Source: Paramecium octaurelia
Lineage: Eukaryota > Ciliophora > Oligohymenophorea > Peniculida > Parameciidae
Length of the DNA: 64,000 nt
Reading direction: 5' to 3'
NCBI GenBank assembly: GCA_905182995.1
Contig: CAJJDP010000148.1
Span: 146,727-210,726 of the forward strand
Part shown: piece after piece, positions 12,380-24,600 of the stretch
Numbering within the stretch: the first letter of the stretch is position 1
Layout of the letters: each line of letters opens with the position of its first letter
Notes under the pieces: model-generated
What the model was told of the DNA's origin: nothing
Database searches by the model: none
What the model saw: only the letters and a program-made list of their open reading frames with translations
Made by a program: the position numbers and the translations under genes

Positions 12380-14867
12380 ATGAGTATCGTTAATGCTTCT
12401 GAAAATTTCATCAACATAAATTCACCAGACAATTCTAGAGCCATTTTGGTGAGGAAACGACGCAAGATTGATACGGGTTGGAAGAGCAATTTCATGTTGT
12501 AAACCATACGAAATAAGGCGGAGAAAAGAGAAGTATTAGTGAAATGTATAAACAGAATGAGATAATCAACTTAAGTAAAAATTGGATTGTAAGCATAGGT
12601 GAAACAATTTCATTCCTTGACGGAGAAGCAATTAAATGTGATCGACGATTTCGGATCTGGGCATTCAAAGGGGACTACTACTAAACAAATTAAAAAGCAA
12701 GAAACTCAATTTGAATCCATTTATTATGAATCAAAGTTATAAATGGGAAAACTCAGGGGATTGGTCCTCCGATATTTAGAGAAACACAGCAAAAATCAAG
12801 AATGGTCAATTAAACCAAGTCATCCTTTCATTATTATTTGGAACATGTTCAAACTATTTTTTATGGTCCATATTTTCATTCTATTTCCATTAATTGATGC
12901 ATTCGGAGTGAAATTGAATTAAGTAATAGTTAGATAAGAATAAATATTTTTGATGGAATGGATATTTCTAGTACGTATATATTGTGATACCTTAGTTGCT
13001 CGATATTGTATTAAGATTTAATGTGCAGATATACAAGAGTGGCCAATTGATAAAATAGCACTAATATTTGGCATTACAATATTTGAAAAGTGGATTCTTT
13101 TTGGATGCCCTGGGCATTGTTGGATTCTCCTTGTTCCTGTTTCAAGACATTCTATACATCAAATACATCTATTTTTTCAAGATATCTGAAATTAAAAAGT
13201 TCATCAAGTTCCTGAGATACGAATTGGATCCACAAAATAAATACAACAATCACATCAAACTGATTACACTCTTTGTGACCATATTTCTATTAGCACATAT
13301 CATAGTAAGATAATATCCAAAATAATAGGCATGTCTATGGATAGTTGCTGGTCACACTGAACCCAGTTGGTTGAGTAATCATGGTCTATAAGACGATCAG
13401 TGGTATATCCAATATCTATGGGCGTTTTATTTTGCCATCCTCACAATGACTACTGTAGGTTATGGAGATATAGTTCCAGTCAATGAGATTGAATTGATAG
13501 CTTGTATTATGATCGTACTGCTTTCCAGTGCAATATTTGCTTACACTCTAAACACCATTACGACGGTTCTCAAAGACATCGATCAAAACAAGAGTTAGTT
13601 TAATCAGGAGGCCAGGATCATATAGAATTACTTAGTAAAGAAAGGTTGTGATACAGATTTGTAGAGGAGAGTGTAATAATATTTGAAATCTCTATTGAAA
13701 TGGGGTTTGGGAGAATAAAAGTAGAATGAAGATAGGATATTCTCCAAATTAAGTAGACCTCTGCAATAAGAAATCAATTTGCAGGATAAGGGTCAGATGT
13801 TACTCAAATTACCATTCCTAGTTAACAATTTTAATATCGAGTGTATTAAAGAGTTGATGTAACACATTCAGGAAGTGTATTACCAGCCTGGAGAATTTAT
13901 TAATCCCTAAGATGGAGTTTATCTATTGTATAAAGGATAAGCAGAGGTCTGTTGGGGCTCGTAGATCAATCCTAAATACATTTGTGATATATTCTAAGGT
14001 GATCACTATGGATTACTGAACTTATTTAATGTTGATCAATCTAAATACTTTCTCAAGAGCTCAGGATTCTCAATTTTCTATTTCATACCAACCTAGATAT
14101 TCAAATAAGTATTGAAGAATAATGATAAGGAAGTCTTCTGCATGATTCACGATTAAGTTATCTTTGAAAACTATTCAAATCTCTACCTATTTTGTCCACT
14201 TTGTAGACGAGAAGGCCATCTCATTTGTCAAGATATCACCTACAAACCTCACAGAGCCATCGCTATTGCCAAGTCTAATAAACAATCTGTTTAAGAAAGA
14301 TAGCAATACAAACGTTTCTGCGTTAAACAATAGATCTTGAGGAACTACAAAGAGATGCATGTTGAAACATGCCAATTCATTAACGATAAAAAGGAGATCA
14401 TGAAAATTAAATATAAATCTATCTTCGATTCTGATGATGCAGATGAAGAACCTGAAAGTATTGAATTGCAATCCTCTCAATCTTGGTAATTTGATGAAGC
14501 CTAAATGGATGAACAAAAGGTTCCTATTCATGTTGATGAAAATCAATTCAAACCCAAAATCCCTTAATAAAAAAGATTATCTCTTAATAAACGACAGACC
14601 ATTGTTGGGTTTCAAAAAAAGAAAACCTAAGACATTATGTAAATCAATTTATCAAACATTTAAGAAGCAGAGACATTCCCAAATCATCATAATCAAATTC
14701 CTGATAACAGCACTCTCAAATCGAAAGATACATTCGATAATATTGACGTTATGAAATCTTTTAATAAATACTTCAAAAAATACAATTATCAAAATATTAT
14801 TAAATAACTAAATTAGAGAAGGAAAAGCATTAAGAAAAAAATTAAAAGATTAGACAGGGTCTATTGA
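12380..14867 (+). CDS. Six-TM cation channel of the CNG/HCN/KCNH class, K+-selective
   Basis: The product is 820 residues with one 25-nt intron (12971-12995) inside S2. In order: S1 (PFIIIWNMFKLFFMVHIFIL), S2 ending LLDIVLRFNVQIYKSG, S3 (FFLDALGIVGFSLFL), an S4 region poor in regularly spaced Arg/Lys, S5 (LITLFVTIFLLAHIIV), the pore with K+ filter TTVGYGD, and S6 (ACIMIVLLSSAIFAYTL). A C-linker and a cyclic-nucleotide-binding-like fold (PGEFINPQDGVYLLYKGQAE) follow. That fold lacks the usual FGE...RTA phosphate cassette, so nucleotide binding is doubtful. After it comes a CPLC-x5-H-x2-C cluster that could bind zinc, then a charged tail. Paramecium swimming is driven by membrane potential, so a role in excitability is likely but inferred. 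Confidence 0.9.
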
Positions 14868-15280
14868 ATTCATGGTTGTTATATTTATCAATTAGAAATT
14901 TATGATTGTACACATATTATAAAACAGAAAGATAATTTTCTTATATATATGAATTGAAATTAATTTTTGAATTTCAAATTATATTTGAATTCATAAATGG
15001 TTTCTTGTTTTATTACATTATTAGTTAAATCACATCTAAATAGTTTCTGTATATTATTATATTCCCATAAAATTGATATTGAATAGAAAATACATCCTAG
15101 GAAACAAAATAAAAGTTCATTATTTAATTCTTAAACAAAGTCCTCTACTCTCAAATGGATCAAAGGATTGAACTATTAAACAAAAAAAATCTCTATTTCT
15201 TTCAAGATATGATATTGTATCTTTTAGATTCTGATAATGGGTAATAATTATATATTATATATTTAATGTATGCATAATTA
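14868..15280. other. Spacer between convergent genes
   Basis: About 410 bp between the channel stop and the stop of the minus-strand gene. A short stretch from the ATG at 15155 (MDQRIELLNKKNLYFFQDM...) looks protein-like for about 30 codons and then degrades. It could be a gene fragment; I see nothing else. Confidence 0.4.
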
Positions 15281-16332
15281 TCATGCTAAGAGTCCTTTTC
15301 CTTCAGAATGCAACCAAGTGGGCAATGATGGTTTAACTTTCTTGACCTTTGTTGCTGATTTCTTTTCAACTTATTGTGTAAGTTCAGATTTGAGTTGAGA
15401 AATCAAGGATGAATCGAATTTACTCAAGTCTCTATTGTTATTAATAGCTTCAAGAGCATAGAATCGTTGGAAATCAAATTTTTCGCTAAAATATTGAATT
15501 GGAAATTTACCCTTCCTTAACGATGGATCCAGGATAGAGGTCAATGAATCTATTGACATTGATTTCAAATTGTCTTCTGCCTTCCTCAGTAGCTAAAAGG
15601 TTTTGGAATATAGCATACTTAATTGAGCTTTGAATGGTTTGGGAATGTTAGCCAATTCTTCCTTGGAGTATTCAAGACCCTTGTACATGACTTCGTTGTA
15701 AAAGTATCTGTCCCAAGAGTCGACTCTGAGGAGACCGAAAAAGAGGAACCACTCAAGAGGCAATAATTTCTAAAGGATGGTCCCTCTTGCAGTAGGTGTC
15801 ATATCACTCATGTAGTTTTGATAGACATAATTGTCCCATTCATATATGTTTTAAACGCTATCAGCCAATGTTCGCTCTCTTGCTTCTGCTTATAACCATT
15901 CTGGAGCTGTGGATCCTCTGACACCTCTTTCGACTTTTGAGAATCTTGCTCTTCGTTTATTGAAGAGAATCCAAGTGTAGGGATGGAATCCTTCTCTTTG
16001 GATGTGTTCGAAGAGGGGATCTCTTCTTAATTCTCTATCTTGAAATAGAAGTAAATCTTCTAATGCCAATCCTCGATCCAAGCCAACGTTTCTCATCCAT
16101 CGGTAGAAGAATCTTGAGCTGAAGAGATCGTTGAGTACCTTGCTAATAAGGGCTCAACCATCTTGTAGATGAGACCAGTCCATCCTTGAGTGAATAATTT
16201 GACTGCTGAAAGTGTCATGGCAGGTGTTCGTGGTTCTGAGTACCATTTCTTGGGAGACCCAATAATTCTTTGTCTATTGAGGGCACGTATGTTGACTAAT
16301 TGTTCATAGACGAGTTTCTCTAGTCGAACCAT
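15281..16332 (-). CDS. Conserved-looking basic protein, unknown function
   Basis: The product is 343 residues with a 20-nt intron at 16119-16138; without it the frame ends after about 80 codons. It begins MVRLEKLVYEQLVNIRALN and is rich in Arg, Trp, Tyr and Phe (GSPKKWYSEPRTPAMTL, QREGFHPYTWILFNKRRARF, LPLEWFLFFGLLRVDSWDRY). It has no clear signal peptide and no predicted TM helix longer than about 15 residues. Codon use is more even than in the spacers and the sequence is low in Asn runs, as in well-expressed genes. It could be a ciliate-specific subunit of a mitochondrial complex, but this is only an impression from composition. Confidence 0.75.
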
Positions 16333-16374
16333 AGATGTAAATTAAATCTTTTTTTTATTTATATTTACTAATAA

Positions 16375-19300
16375 ATGGACTAAGAAGCATTAATGCAAAT
16401 CCTCCAAACTTTGATGAAGGATCAAGGCGAAATTAAAATTGGAAATTTTGTAATTTAACAACAGGAACCAAAAAGAAATAACACCACTTTGATTCCACAT
16501 AACAAGGCCGATGTTCCTCAATTCAGCAAAAGCTAATAAGATATAGATTACATAATAACTAAACCGAATGAGTTTGTGAATGATCTGTTCTTCGATGAAC
16601 CACTGCCAGATTTGGATTAATTCATCGAACAGGAGGTTGTGTCAAATTTTACAATCGATTCATAAACAAAGCCCAACAATGTTTAAAAATAGTTGTTCTC
16701 TAAAACCTATTAGATGATAGACAAATTTAGTCCAAACCTCAAAGAAGAATTTGAAAGTGCATTGGAGTATGATTTTGAATAATTGCTCAAACCGAAAACG
16801 TCCGAATGTTCCTCTGACACTATGACTACCATTACAGATACTACTTCCAGTGACCCTTTAAGGACCTTCCTTATGTCTTTGATTCCAATAAAATCTTCCC
16901 TCTCTCCCACGAAGTAAACTTAGATTGATTTTTTATTTTTGTACTCCCAACCTCTGTTACAAATCACCAACAACTCGACCAAGAAAGCTGTGCAGAAATT
17001 GGAAATAAACAAAGAGTTGAATTCAATCAAAGAAGTATTTATAGATGTCAAAGCAGAAATCAAATTTATGGCAACGCCAGCAAGAATGGATAGATTTGGA
17101 GAAGCCCTGGATTTGAATCCTAAAGCCTTGCATTATGCAGGTCATGGAATCTACATGGAATCAAATCAACAATCATACCTCCTATTTGAGTAATTACATG
17201 GAGTAGCCTAATTAGTTTCAGCAAATCAAATTCTGTTATGCCTCCAAAAACTCAAATCTCCAATCCTCTTTGTGTTTGTAGCCAGTTGTCATTCCAAACT
17301 CATAGGCGAAGTCTTTCATCAAGCTGGAGCTGAACATGTGATCTGTGTCCACTCGAAAGAACAGATAATGGATGAGGCCTGTTGTGTCTTCGCCAGATCA
17401 TTCTATCATGGCTTAATCAAAGGACAATAGACTGTCTGCTAAGCCTTTCTAACTGCCAAAAATTAAGTCAAAGTTGAAGGGAGATTCCCATATGCCGAAG
17501 AAAACAAATTCCTTCTGCTTACTAGGACACCTCATCAATGCTCGACATGGTTGTTGCGAGAAGGGGAGTTCAAAGATCTCACTCCTCAACAGAACTAAAA
17601 TAATCTCCCTTCTCTTGTCTCCAATTTCACTGGCAGAACTCAATAGATGTAAGAAGTTATGGACAAAATCATTTAAAATTAACTTATTAACATCAAAGGG
17701 GTGTTGGGAATAGGCAAAAGTGCCTTGATAAAGGAAATCAGTATCTACATAGCGTAAAGAAACATTTTCAAAAATGGAGTTGTCTACATATAACTGAATT
17801 AATGTGATAGTTTTGATAGTGTAACCAGTAGGTTTGCTTAAATCTTTATGCCCAATCTAACATTGTAAAGTAATTATGAAATCAAATAATTGATGGTCAC
17901 TCAAATCATATAAACGATTAAAAATTAAGAATTCCTCCTCATTCTGGATAATTGCGATTTGATTATGCATTCCAATGATCGTGATGTCTTTGTAGACTTT
18001 CTTGAATTGATCTTGGCGAATTGTATATGCCATTTATGTATCACAAATAGAAGTGAAATTCTTCAATAAGGGAGAGTAATTAAAATTGAAGGATTACCCC
18101 AAGAAGAAAGTGCCCAATTATTTATTAATTCATCTTCAAGAGAAATTACCATTCAAGAAGTTGAAGAATTATTAGGTTGCAATGATCTTCTGAATAGATA
18201 TACTTGGAATGATAAATTATTGATCTAGAAATTCTCCAATCATGCCCTTTTCCAAATTCTGGATGGACATCCTTAAGGTATCATACTATCATCTGGCTTA
18301 CTCGAGAATTACACTCTAAAAGAATTATACCAGCAACTATCTTACAAATAGTTGATGGACTTACCTATTTCAAGTAGGGTAACTGAAGAGGAAAGGAGAT
18401 CTCTCAGAGTGTCATTGAATCTAAGTTGGGCCAACTTGGTGGAAAGATATGAAAAAGCTGCCATCTTTTTTGGGATGCTGGGATTGCTGCCTTGTGGAAT
18501 TTACAATGATGAATTAAATGATGTTTGGGGGCCAGGATGGGAAAAATTGGCAACTCAATTGATTAAGAGTTCCTTATTGTTGTCAACTAAGAAAAATACC
18601 AAAACGCATTATTGCTTATACAATTTTACTGTTAAGTTTGCAGAGAGTAAATTGGATTCTAAATAGAAAAGATTATATCATCATAATATTGTTAAATTAT
18701 TACTAAAAAAGTCACTGACTTATTATACTCAAATAGGTACTTAAGCACATGACATTAATAATCAACCAAATGATGACTTCTTGGCAATTGAATAAAATAT
18801 CAAGAGTGCTATTTTTAGAGAATTTGAAATCATATCAAATGGTTAATTTGAAATTGAACCCTAAAAACAAGAAAACAAGGATTAGGAAAATGATGATGAA
18901 ACATTCAATTTGCCTTTGACCAAAGAAAACTTAGAAATGATGCAAAAGAAATATGAAAACAATAGTTAAAAATCTCATCTAAGTTCCAAAGTAGGATTCA
19001 CAGGATCTGTTATATCGAGCTTTAAATATGATCAAATCTCTGATGATTATATGACTAATGGTCCAAAACGAAAATCTTTTTCTATCGCTAAGGTTGGAGT
19101 CACAATTAGTGAAGAGGATGAATTGTAATCTAATAAAGACTATTCAGATAATGGCATGAGTATTAATTATGTGGAATCCAAGCTTTTTAAGATCAACTCC
19201 AACAATGTTAAGCATGAACTCATTGATGATTCTAGCAATCCCTAGGAATGCCAACCCTAATTATAATTTCAATAGATATAAATTCCTCAAGTCATTTAGA

Positions 19301-20538
19301 GTGATTAAACCCAAGTTCAAAAGGTTGTAGATCCAAAATTTATTAAGTCCTCCCCAAATCCTAATCCATTAACTCAAAGAGTTACTTTTCTTGATTAGCA
19401 AATTAAACCTATTGCCCAGGATATGAAAAAATAGAAATTTGAAGAGGATGAGAAGCAACATCAACCTCTATCTAAGCGATAAGCAATTTCTAAGAAGGGA
19501 GATAGAGCAAAATCTGGTAAAGCCAAAGAAGAACCTACATCATCGGCCTAATAACCAAATAAAAAGGATAAAATATAAAAACTTATCTTGTATTATTGCT
19601 AAATTTTGTTGCTTCAGAGAAGGTACAATGAGTGTCTAAAATTTATTAACTGGGCTTATCAATACTTTTATGGAGATTTGTTATTCACTGCTAATATCAT
19701 CAAGACAAAGGCATGTGTGTATTATATGCTTAAGGAACCCAAAAAATCTTAATAAGCATTTAAGTAAGCAAAGGAGATGTTCATTAAAAAGGGTTGTACT
19801 CTAGGTGTTGCCTGTTGTGAAGCTGCTAGTGGTTACATTTCATTATAAGAACGAAGTTTGTCATAAGCCAAAGTTAATTTTGAAAATGCACTTTAATTTT
19901 ATGAGTAACTAAATCACGATTTTGGAAAACACTTTCTAAATAGATGGCTGCTCTTAGTTAAAAATAAAATTTCAAGTCTCAAAAATGATAGAGCCAAACA
20001 CATTCAATAGGAAAAGATGTTGATTGAAAATCTTAAACAAGAATTCAAAAAGGGAATCAAAGTTGACAATCTAATCTAAAAAAAACACAAGGGAGGAGTC
20101 TTCATTTTAAGATGGCTAGGTGATACGTTATCTATTTTCATTGAGATTGCTACAGTTGAAGATTCTAAATAGAAGGATATTATGAGCATTTTGAGAGTTG
20201 TTGAATAGAATCCAATTACAAATTATAAGAGAAATTCAAAAAAGTCAGATGAAATCGATATCAGACCCACAACTGTGAGTAATGCTAAACCGACTAGTTC
20301 AAGCAGCAGTACTGCAACTCTGAAAAGGTTTAATAAAGTATAGAAGCCACCAGTTAATAGCAAATATTTAATTGAGATAGCAGAAAACGCATAACAAGAG
20401 GAAGATCCTACAAATACATCCTTATAACAATTATAGAAATAATAATAACAATAGTAGTAACCATAAAAACAGTTTATAAAAAAGAATGTTCAATTATAAA
20501 TGATGCCTTGCCAAAAAAAAACTACCAAAAATTAATGA
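16375..20538 (+). CDS. CHAT protease - STAND (NB-ARC-like) NTPase - TPR protein
   Basis: One exon, 1387 codons. Residues about 180-385 form a CHAT (caspase-HetF-associated) domain. Strand FLFLYSQPLLQ comes first, then LEINKELNSIKEVF, the catalytic-His motif HYAGHG (His257) and the catalytic-Cys motif FVASCHSKL (Cys305). A STAND NTPase follows: P-loop GVLGIGKSA (Lys448), Walker B LLILDNCD (Asp525), the NB-ARC-type GLPQEESAQLF near 573, and a GHPQGI segment near 631. Residues about 770-1060 are charged, probably disordered. Residues about 1070-1185 form TPR-like helices (YNECLKFINWAYQYF, SQQAFKQAKEMF), and a Gln-rich tail ends the protein. Known relatives of this layout (CHAT or caspase-like protease plus STAND switch plus repeat sensor) act in bacterial defence and regulated cell death. 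The function here is unknown. The start ATG gives an in-frame Gln-rich leader. Confidence 0.88.
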
Positions 20539-20554
20539 TAAATTTAACAAAAAC

Positions 20555-22815
20555 TCAATTATTAGATATATGCATCATGCCCTATTTAATTAATTCTCTC
20601 TCTGCTTTCACATATCCAAATAATGCTGATAATACTTATAAGGGTTCTACAGAAAATCTTAAATATATAAATATCACTTAATACCTCTGTAAATACTTTT
20701 TATATTCTATTTCTTTAACTACTCTCTACAATTCCAAATCTTCAAATTTCTTAAACAAGCCCTCTTTGATTTCAATGTCTTTTTAGATTTATTAGTATTC
20801 TCTTATTAATTTTTCTTTGTCTTCTGAAATAAAAGATTACTCTAGGATGACACTGGCTTCAGTTTTGAACATTTTTTATATTTTTTTCTGTGCTTCAGTG
20901 TATATTATATCATTCAAAGTTTGTTTGCTTTAGAAAATCTATGTAAGAGTTCCTTGGATGCTCTGTTTCTCCTCCCTATTCAATCCTTTAAGTAATAGAT
21001 TAATTTCTCCACTTGATTTCATTCTCCTATCTCTTAAAGTCTTTCTTTTAATGTCTTCTGAATCAATTTACGAAAAATGATTTTTAGATAATATGGTTAA
21101 GATCGAGGTATTTAAATTGTCCTGTGAGGTTTCTAATTTACCATGATAACTTCCAAAAAGCTGATGAGCTCTTATGAACAATTCATTCAATTCAATCATT
21201 TTTTTGGCTTTCTAAATTAGAAATTCTCTTCCTTTAGAATCTAGATAAGATGGGAAGTTATCATCACATAATTTTTCATTAGTATCCCAAACAGCCTTTA
21301 CAATCCAACATAACCCTTATTTTCTACAATCGAGACCAATTTTAAGTAATTCCAATAGAAATCCTTAAATAGATTTTAATAATTCTTTATTATTTTTGTT
21401 TAATTTAGAATTTTCAGTCTCTAATTTTTCAATCTATTTGAAATTGAGTTTAATTTACAATTTGTATTTCTTGTAACTATCTTTCATAGTTTCTAATTGA
21501 GATTCTATTTCATTCTGTTTTCCAACCGTGGCCATATAAAAATCAACATTAGAAGACTTCTAAGATTTTTACACTTATGAATTGTTGTTGCTACCAACTT
21601 TGCCGAGTTCTTCTCTCAATTATTTTTATAGATCCTCAATGGATCTGAGTCTATTGTATATTTCATGATTCTCCATCCTTAAAGTCTCTAGATCATGATC
21701 ATTTTTATCAACAATCTTTTTTTGCTTCTCCAATTTCGCATTGATCTATTGTAAAATTGAATTGGTCTATTTTTCATAAAACACAGCTCTCTCATTTGCA
21801 TTTAAGAAATTAGTCAAATGCATCTTGATCCTTGTATGCAAACTATTCTTCAAACCCTCAACAGTGTAATCAAAGATCAAAGTGTCAGTCTACTTCTCCT
21901 CATGCGATTATTTTTACCTTGCCTATTCTATATTAATTAATTCTTATGAAGTGAGGGTAGATCCTTATTAGAGATACTTATCCAATTATTTGACCAGGCC
22001 CATGTCTTGATGCAATAATTCGGCTTTCTTTAAATTAGACAATTTGGCCAATGATCCTTTGACTTTGGCTTAGAAAAGATTTTGACTTTCAGCTTATGGA
22101 GATTTGTCATCGGAGGATTGAGATTGCATCAATTTGGGGAATGCTGGCAAGAGAGTGGTGCCAGTCCGTTTATCCACAGCTCCTCTTCTAAAGGAAGAGA
22201 CTGATGCTGTCTTTTAGAGCTGGGCTATTACCTACTCTATATTAAAAAGAATTGTTAATACTTTCTTTTTCTATCTCCAATTATTTCTTCTCGAACTCTT
22301 ACTACTTCTTGACCTTCACTTGCTTCCACCATTAATCGAGATTGGCCACCATCAAGTCATCACTTTCAGGCTTATACTATCTATTTCCCTTAAATTGTTC
22401 TTCTTTATGAAGCACAGGTTTTACTTACTAAGTGTTCTCGTCTTCATCTAATTTTTCATAACTAAAATCAATATAGAGGTTACATTTCTTAAAGTAGCAA
22501 TTTACCACCGGGTTCATTCACTAACTTACTTCGCAAATTCGACTCCAAATCTGAGCGTTTTACTTTTTTATGTAGCTTTATGGGTTTCTTTGTTAGATCC
22601 TTTGGATTAGTGGTTACAATTTCATTCTAAATATAAATCTGCAATACCATATCTGGTTGTATAATATCATAGAATTAGATGGAATTCATCTCATCATTCA
22701 AGATTTTTTTTTTCATGTCATTCAACACTAACTACTCAATTTAATAATGGTTTTGAGGTCGCACTTTATACTGCAGAATCTCTGGAGCTGACTAAGAATT
22801 TTGCTTTTTAGACAT
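20555..22815 (-). CDS. Long coiled-coil protein, probably ciliary or cytoskeletal
   Basis: The product is 728 residues from four exons (introns 22462-22483, 22 nt; 22237-22261, 25 nt; and a 27-nt intron near 20669-20695). The N-terminal 120 residues are mixed (KKPIKLHKKVKRSDLESNL). The rest is mostly helical coiled coil (LEKQKKIVDKNDHDLETL, FKQIEKLETENSKLN). One non-coil block (LLKIGLDCRKQGLCWIVKAV, then DNFPSYLDSKGREFL) looks like a conserved folded motif of axonemal coiled-coil proteins; I cannot name it. Its stop lies 16 bp from the stop of the CHAT-STAND gene, in convergent arrangement. Confidence 0.8.
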
Positions 22816-22834
22816 TAAATATATTTATAATATT

Positions 22835-23902
22835 TCATTAATTTAATTTGAGCAAAACCCAACTCTTTTATCTATCCAACACTCTTTTTAGTATCATAAC
22901 CAAATATTTTGTAGGCAACATCATTCTCCTACGCTCCTCCTTACTTTGCAATTTGCTGAACCCCCATCTACATTGTATTTTCTTAAAAATCTTCTCCAAA
23001 TCCTAAAACCCATATGAAAAGGATCTAAATTTCCTCCTCTACCTCAATGAGTGTAATGATAACATTTTAATGCTTTATTTCTATAGCTTATTTTGAAATT
23101 AATACAATAACTCAAATATAATCGGAGATCTTTATGTCACTGATTGAATTTGCTAAAATGAAAATTGAATTTACTTTTTGAATACGTTCTATAAACACCT
23201 TTGCAAATGCAAATCTTTATAGACCCTATTCAAACATTATCCATATTCAAATAATTTTATATTTACGAACCTTATCAATCGACTCAACCCCTCTTTTCTT
23301 CTAATCTAACACTTCAATCTATCGAAGTATTGCCCTAATTTATTGGTGTAAATCCTCCTTATCTTAGAACCAAAGTGATCAAAAAATATCAAAAGTTATG
23401 TTTGTTGAGACCAATACTTCATGTATACTTGCATCAATAGTTCCTCCTATTTCCTCTTATTTATGAGTATCTTCCTCAACTGCTCTCTCTTTGCTTATTG
23501 CAATCTCTAATTCACTAATGTTAAATTCCTTTGAAGTATAAAATATTTGATTTCCTAAAATGAAATAATCATCTTCTTCTTCCTTATGTTTTAAAGCACT
23601 ATGAACAAAAGAATTGGTGCATTAGTCTGTTACATACTCTCAAAATCAATAATGCTCTCTTGTTTGATACTTAAGTTAGCAAATGAAATCTTGAACCCTT
23701 CTCCCACATCCGAGTTCTCACTGACTCCCAAAGAACACACTTCATCGAATATATTTCTCTCAAAAACCAACGATTCTTTAATCCTAATCAACTCCCTCAA
23801 GTTCCGTAGAATCGGTTTTCGAAGGGCTTCTAAAAGTAATTTTGCTGCATTCTCTTGAGGGATTGTATTCGGGTTGCAATTCTCCTTGTTCTTCCTCAGC
23901 AT
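22835..23902 (-). CDS. Gene of uncertain structure, unknown function
   Basis: The first exon, from the ATG at 23902, is clearly coding (ENAAKLLLEALRKPILRNL, LVFERNIFDEVCSL). A 35-nt intron near 23590-23624 joins it to KHKEEEDDYFILGNQIFY. Downstream one frame stays protein-like (KEDLHQQIRAILRQIEVLDQ, NVIITLIEVEEEIQILFIW, NDVAYKIFGYDTKKSVGQI) but meets three TGA codons. A 45-nt and a 30-nt segment with GT...AG ends could remove two of them; the third needs an intron of 54 nt or more, unusual for this genome. The 3' end is therefore approximate. It may be an intact gene with long introns, a decaying gene, or a gene with sequence errors. Confidence 0.45.
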
Positions 23903-24600
23903 TTTACTCTAAAGAAATTTATGAGAGAGATTCTTTATCTATTTATTTGCTTTGCTGAAATCAATAGTCTGAATTGATTACAATTTCATTTTTTTGTATT
24001 TAAATTATATAACGTTAAACTCATTCTTAATTTTGAAATGATGTATCAAACTTACCCAAATCAATTTAACAATTAATAAGGGAGATGGCTAAATTCAATT
24101 TACGATGTTTTCTATATTTTATTATATTTTGAAAATCAATTTTTTATTTTATAACTCTATTATTTGCAATCTCTGAATTTGGAAGAAAAAGTGTATAAGT
24201 TGATTAAGAACTCTCCTATGATGAAGTTTAATTATTTCAGTTGTCCTTAAATTCATACTAGGTTTCTGTAGGAGTCCTTTAAGTAAGTTATTTATGATAT
24301 TTTTTTATAAAAATGAAAATCAAAGATTAGCTTTATTAACAAAATAGTAAATTAATATCAAAATTAACTTTATTGAGTCATAATGTTATATGGAGTATTT
24401 TTTACATTATAATTTTAATACTATTTTCCCAACTAAAACGAAATCATTTAACTTATATATTTTAATATCATCATGCCTTAGGAGTTTTCAGATTTAAAAT
24501 CAAAATTAAATATGATAGTTAATTGATATATAATAAGGAAAATAAGATAATGAGGGTTTATTCTTACTATGAATTTAACTAAAAAAACAAAAATTATTGA
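23903..24600. other. Intergenic, possible small coding remnant
   Basis: About 700 bp between two minus-strand genes. On the plus strand around 24180-24285 a short frame reads LEEKVYKLIKNSPMMKFNYF and then ends; it has no good start and may be a relic. Nothing else is recognised. Confidence 0.4.

Noticed and set aside
14187-14754. ORFs of 106-119 codons on both strands over the channel C-terminus
   Set aside because: They lie out of frame or antisense to the 820-residue channel gene, whose frame is continuous and contains the pore and cNBD-like fold.
22835-23902. In-frame TGA read as selenocysteine
   Set aside because: The contexts show no Cys-like conserved position, three TGAs in one protein of this kind is implausible, and I see no SECIS-like hairpin. 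Introns, errors or decay are simpler.
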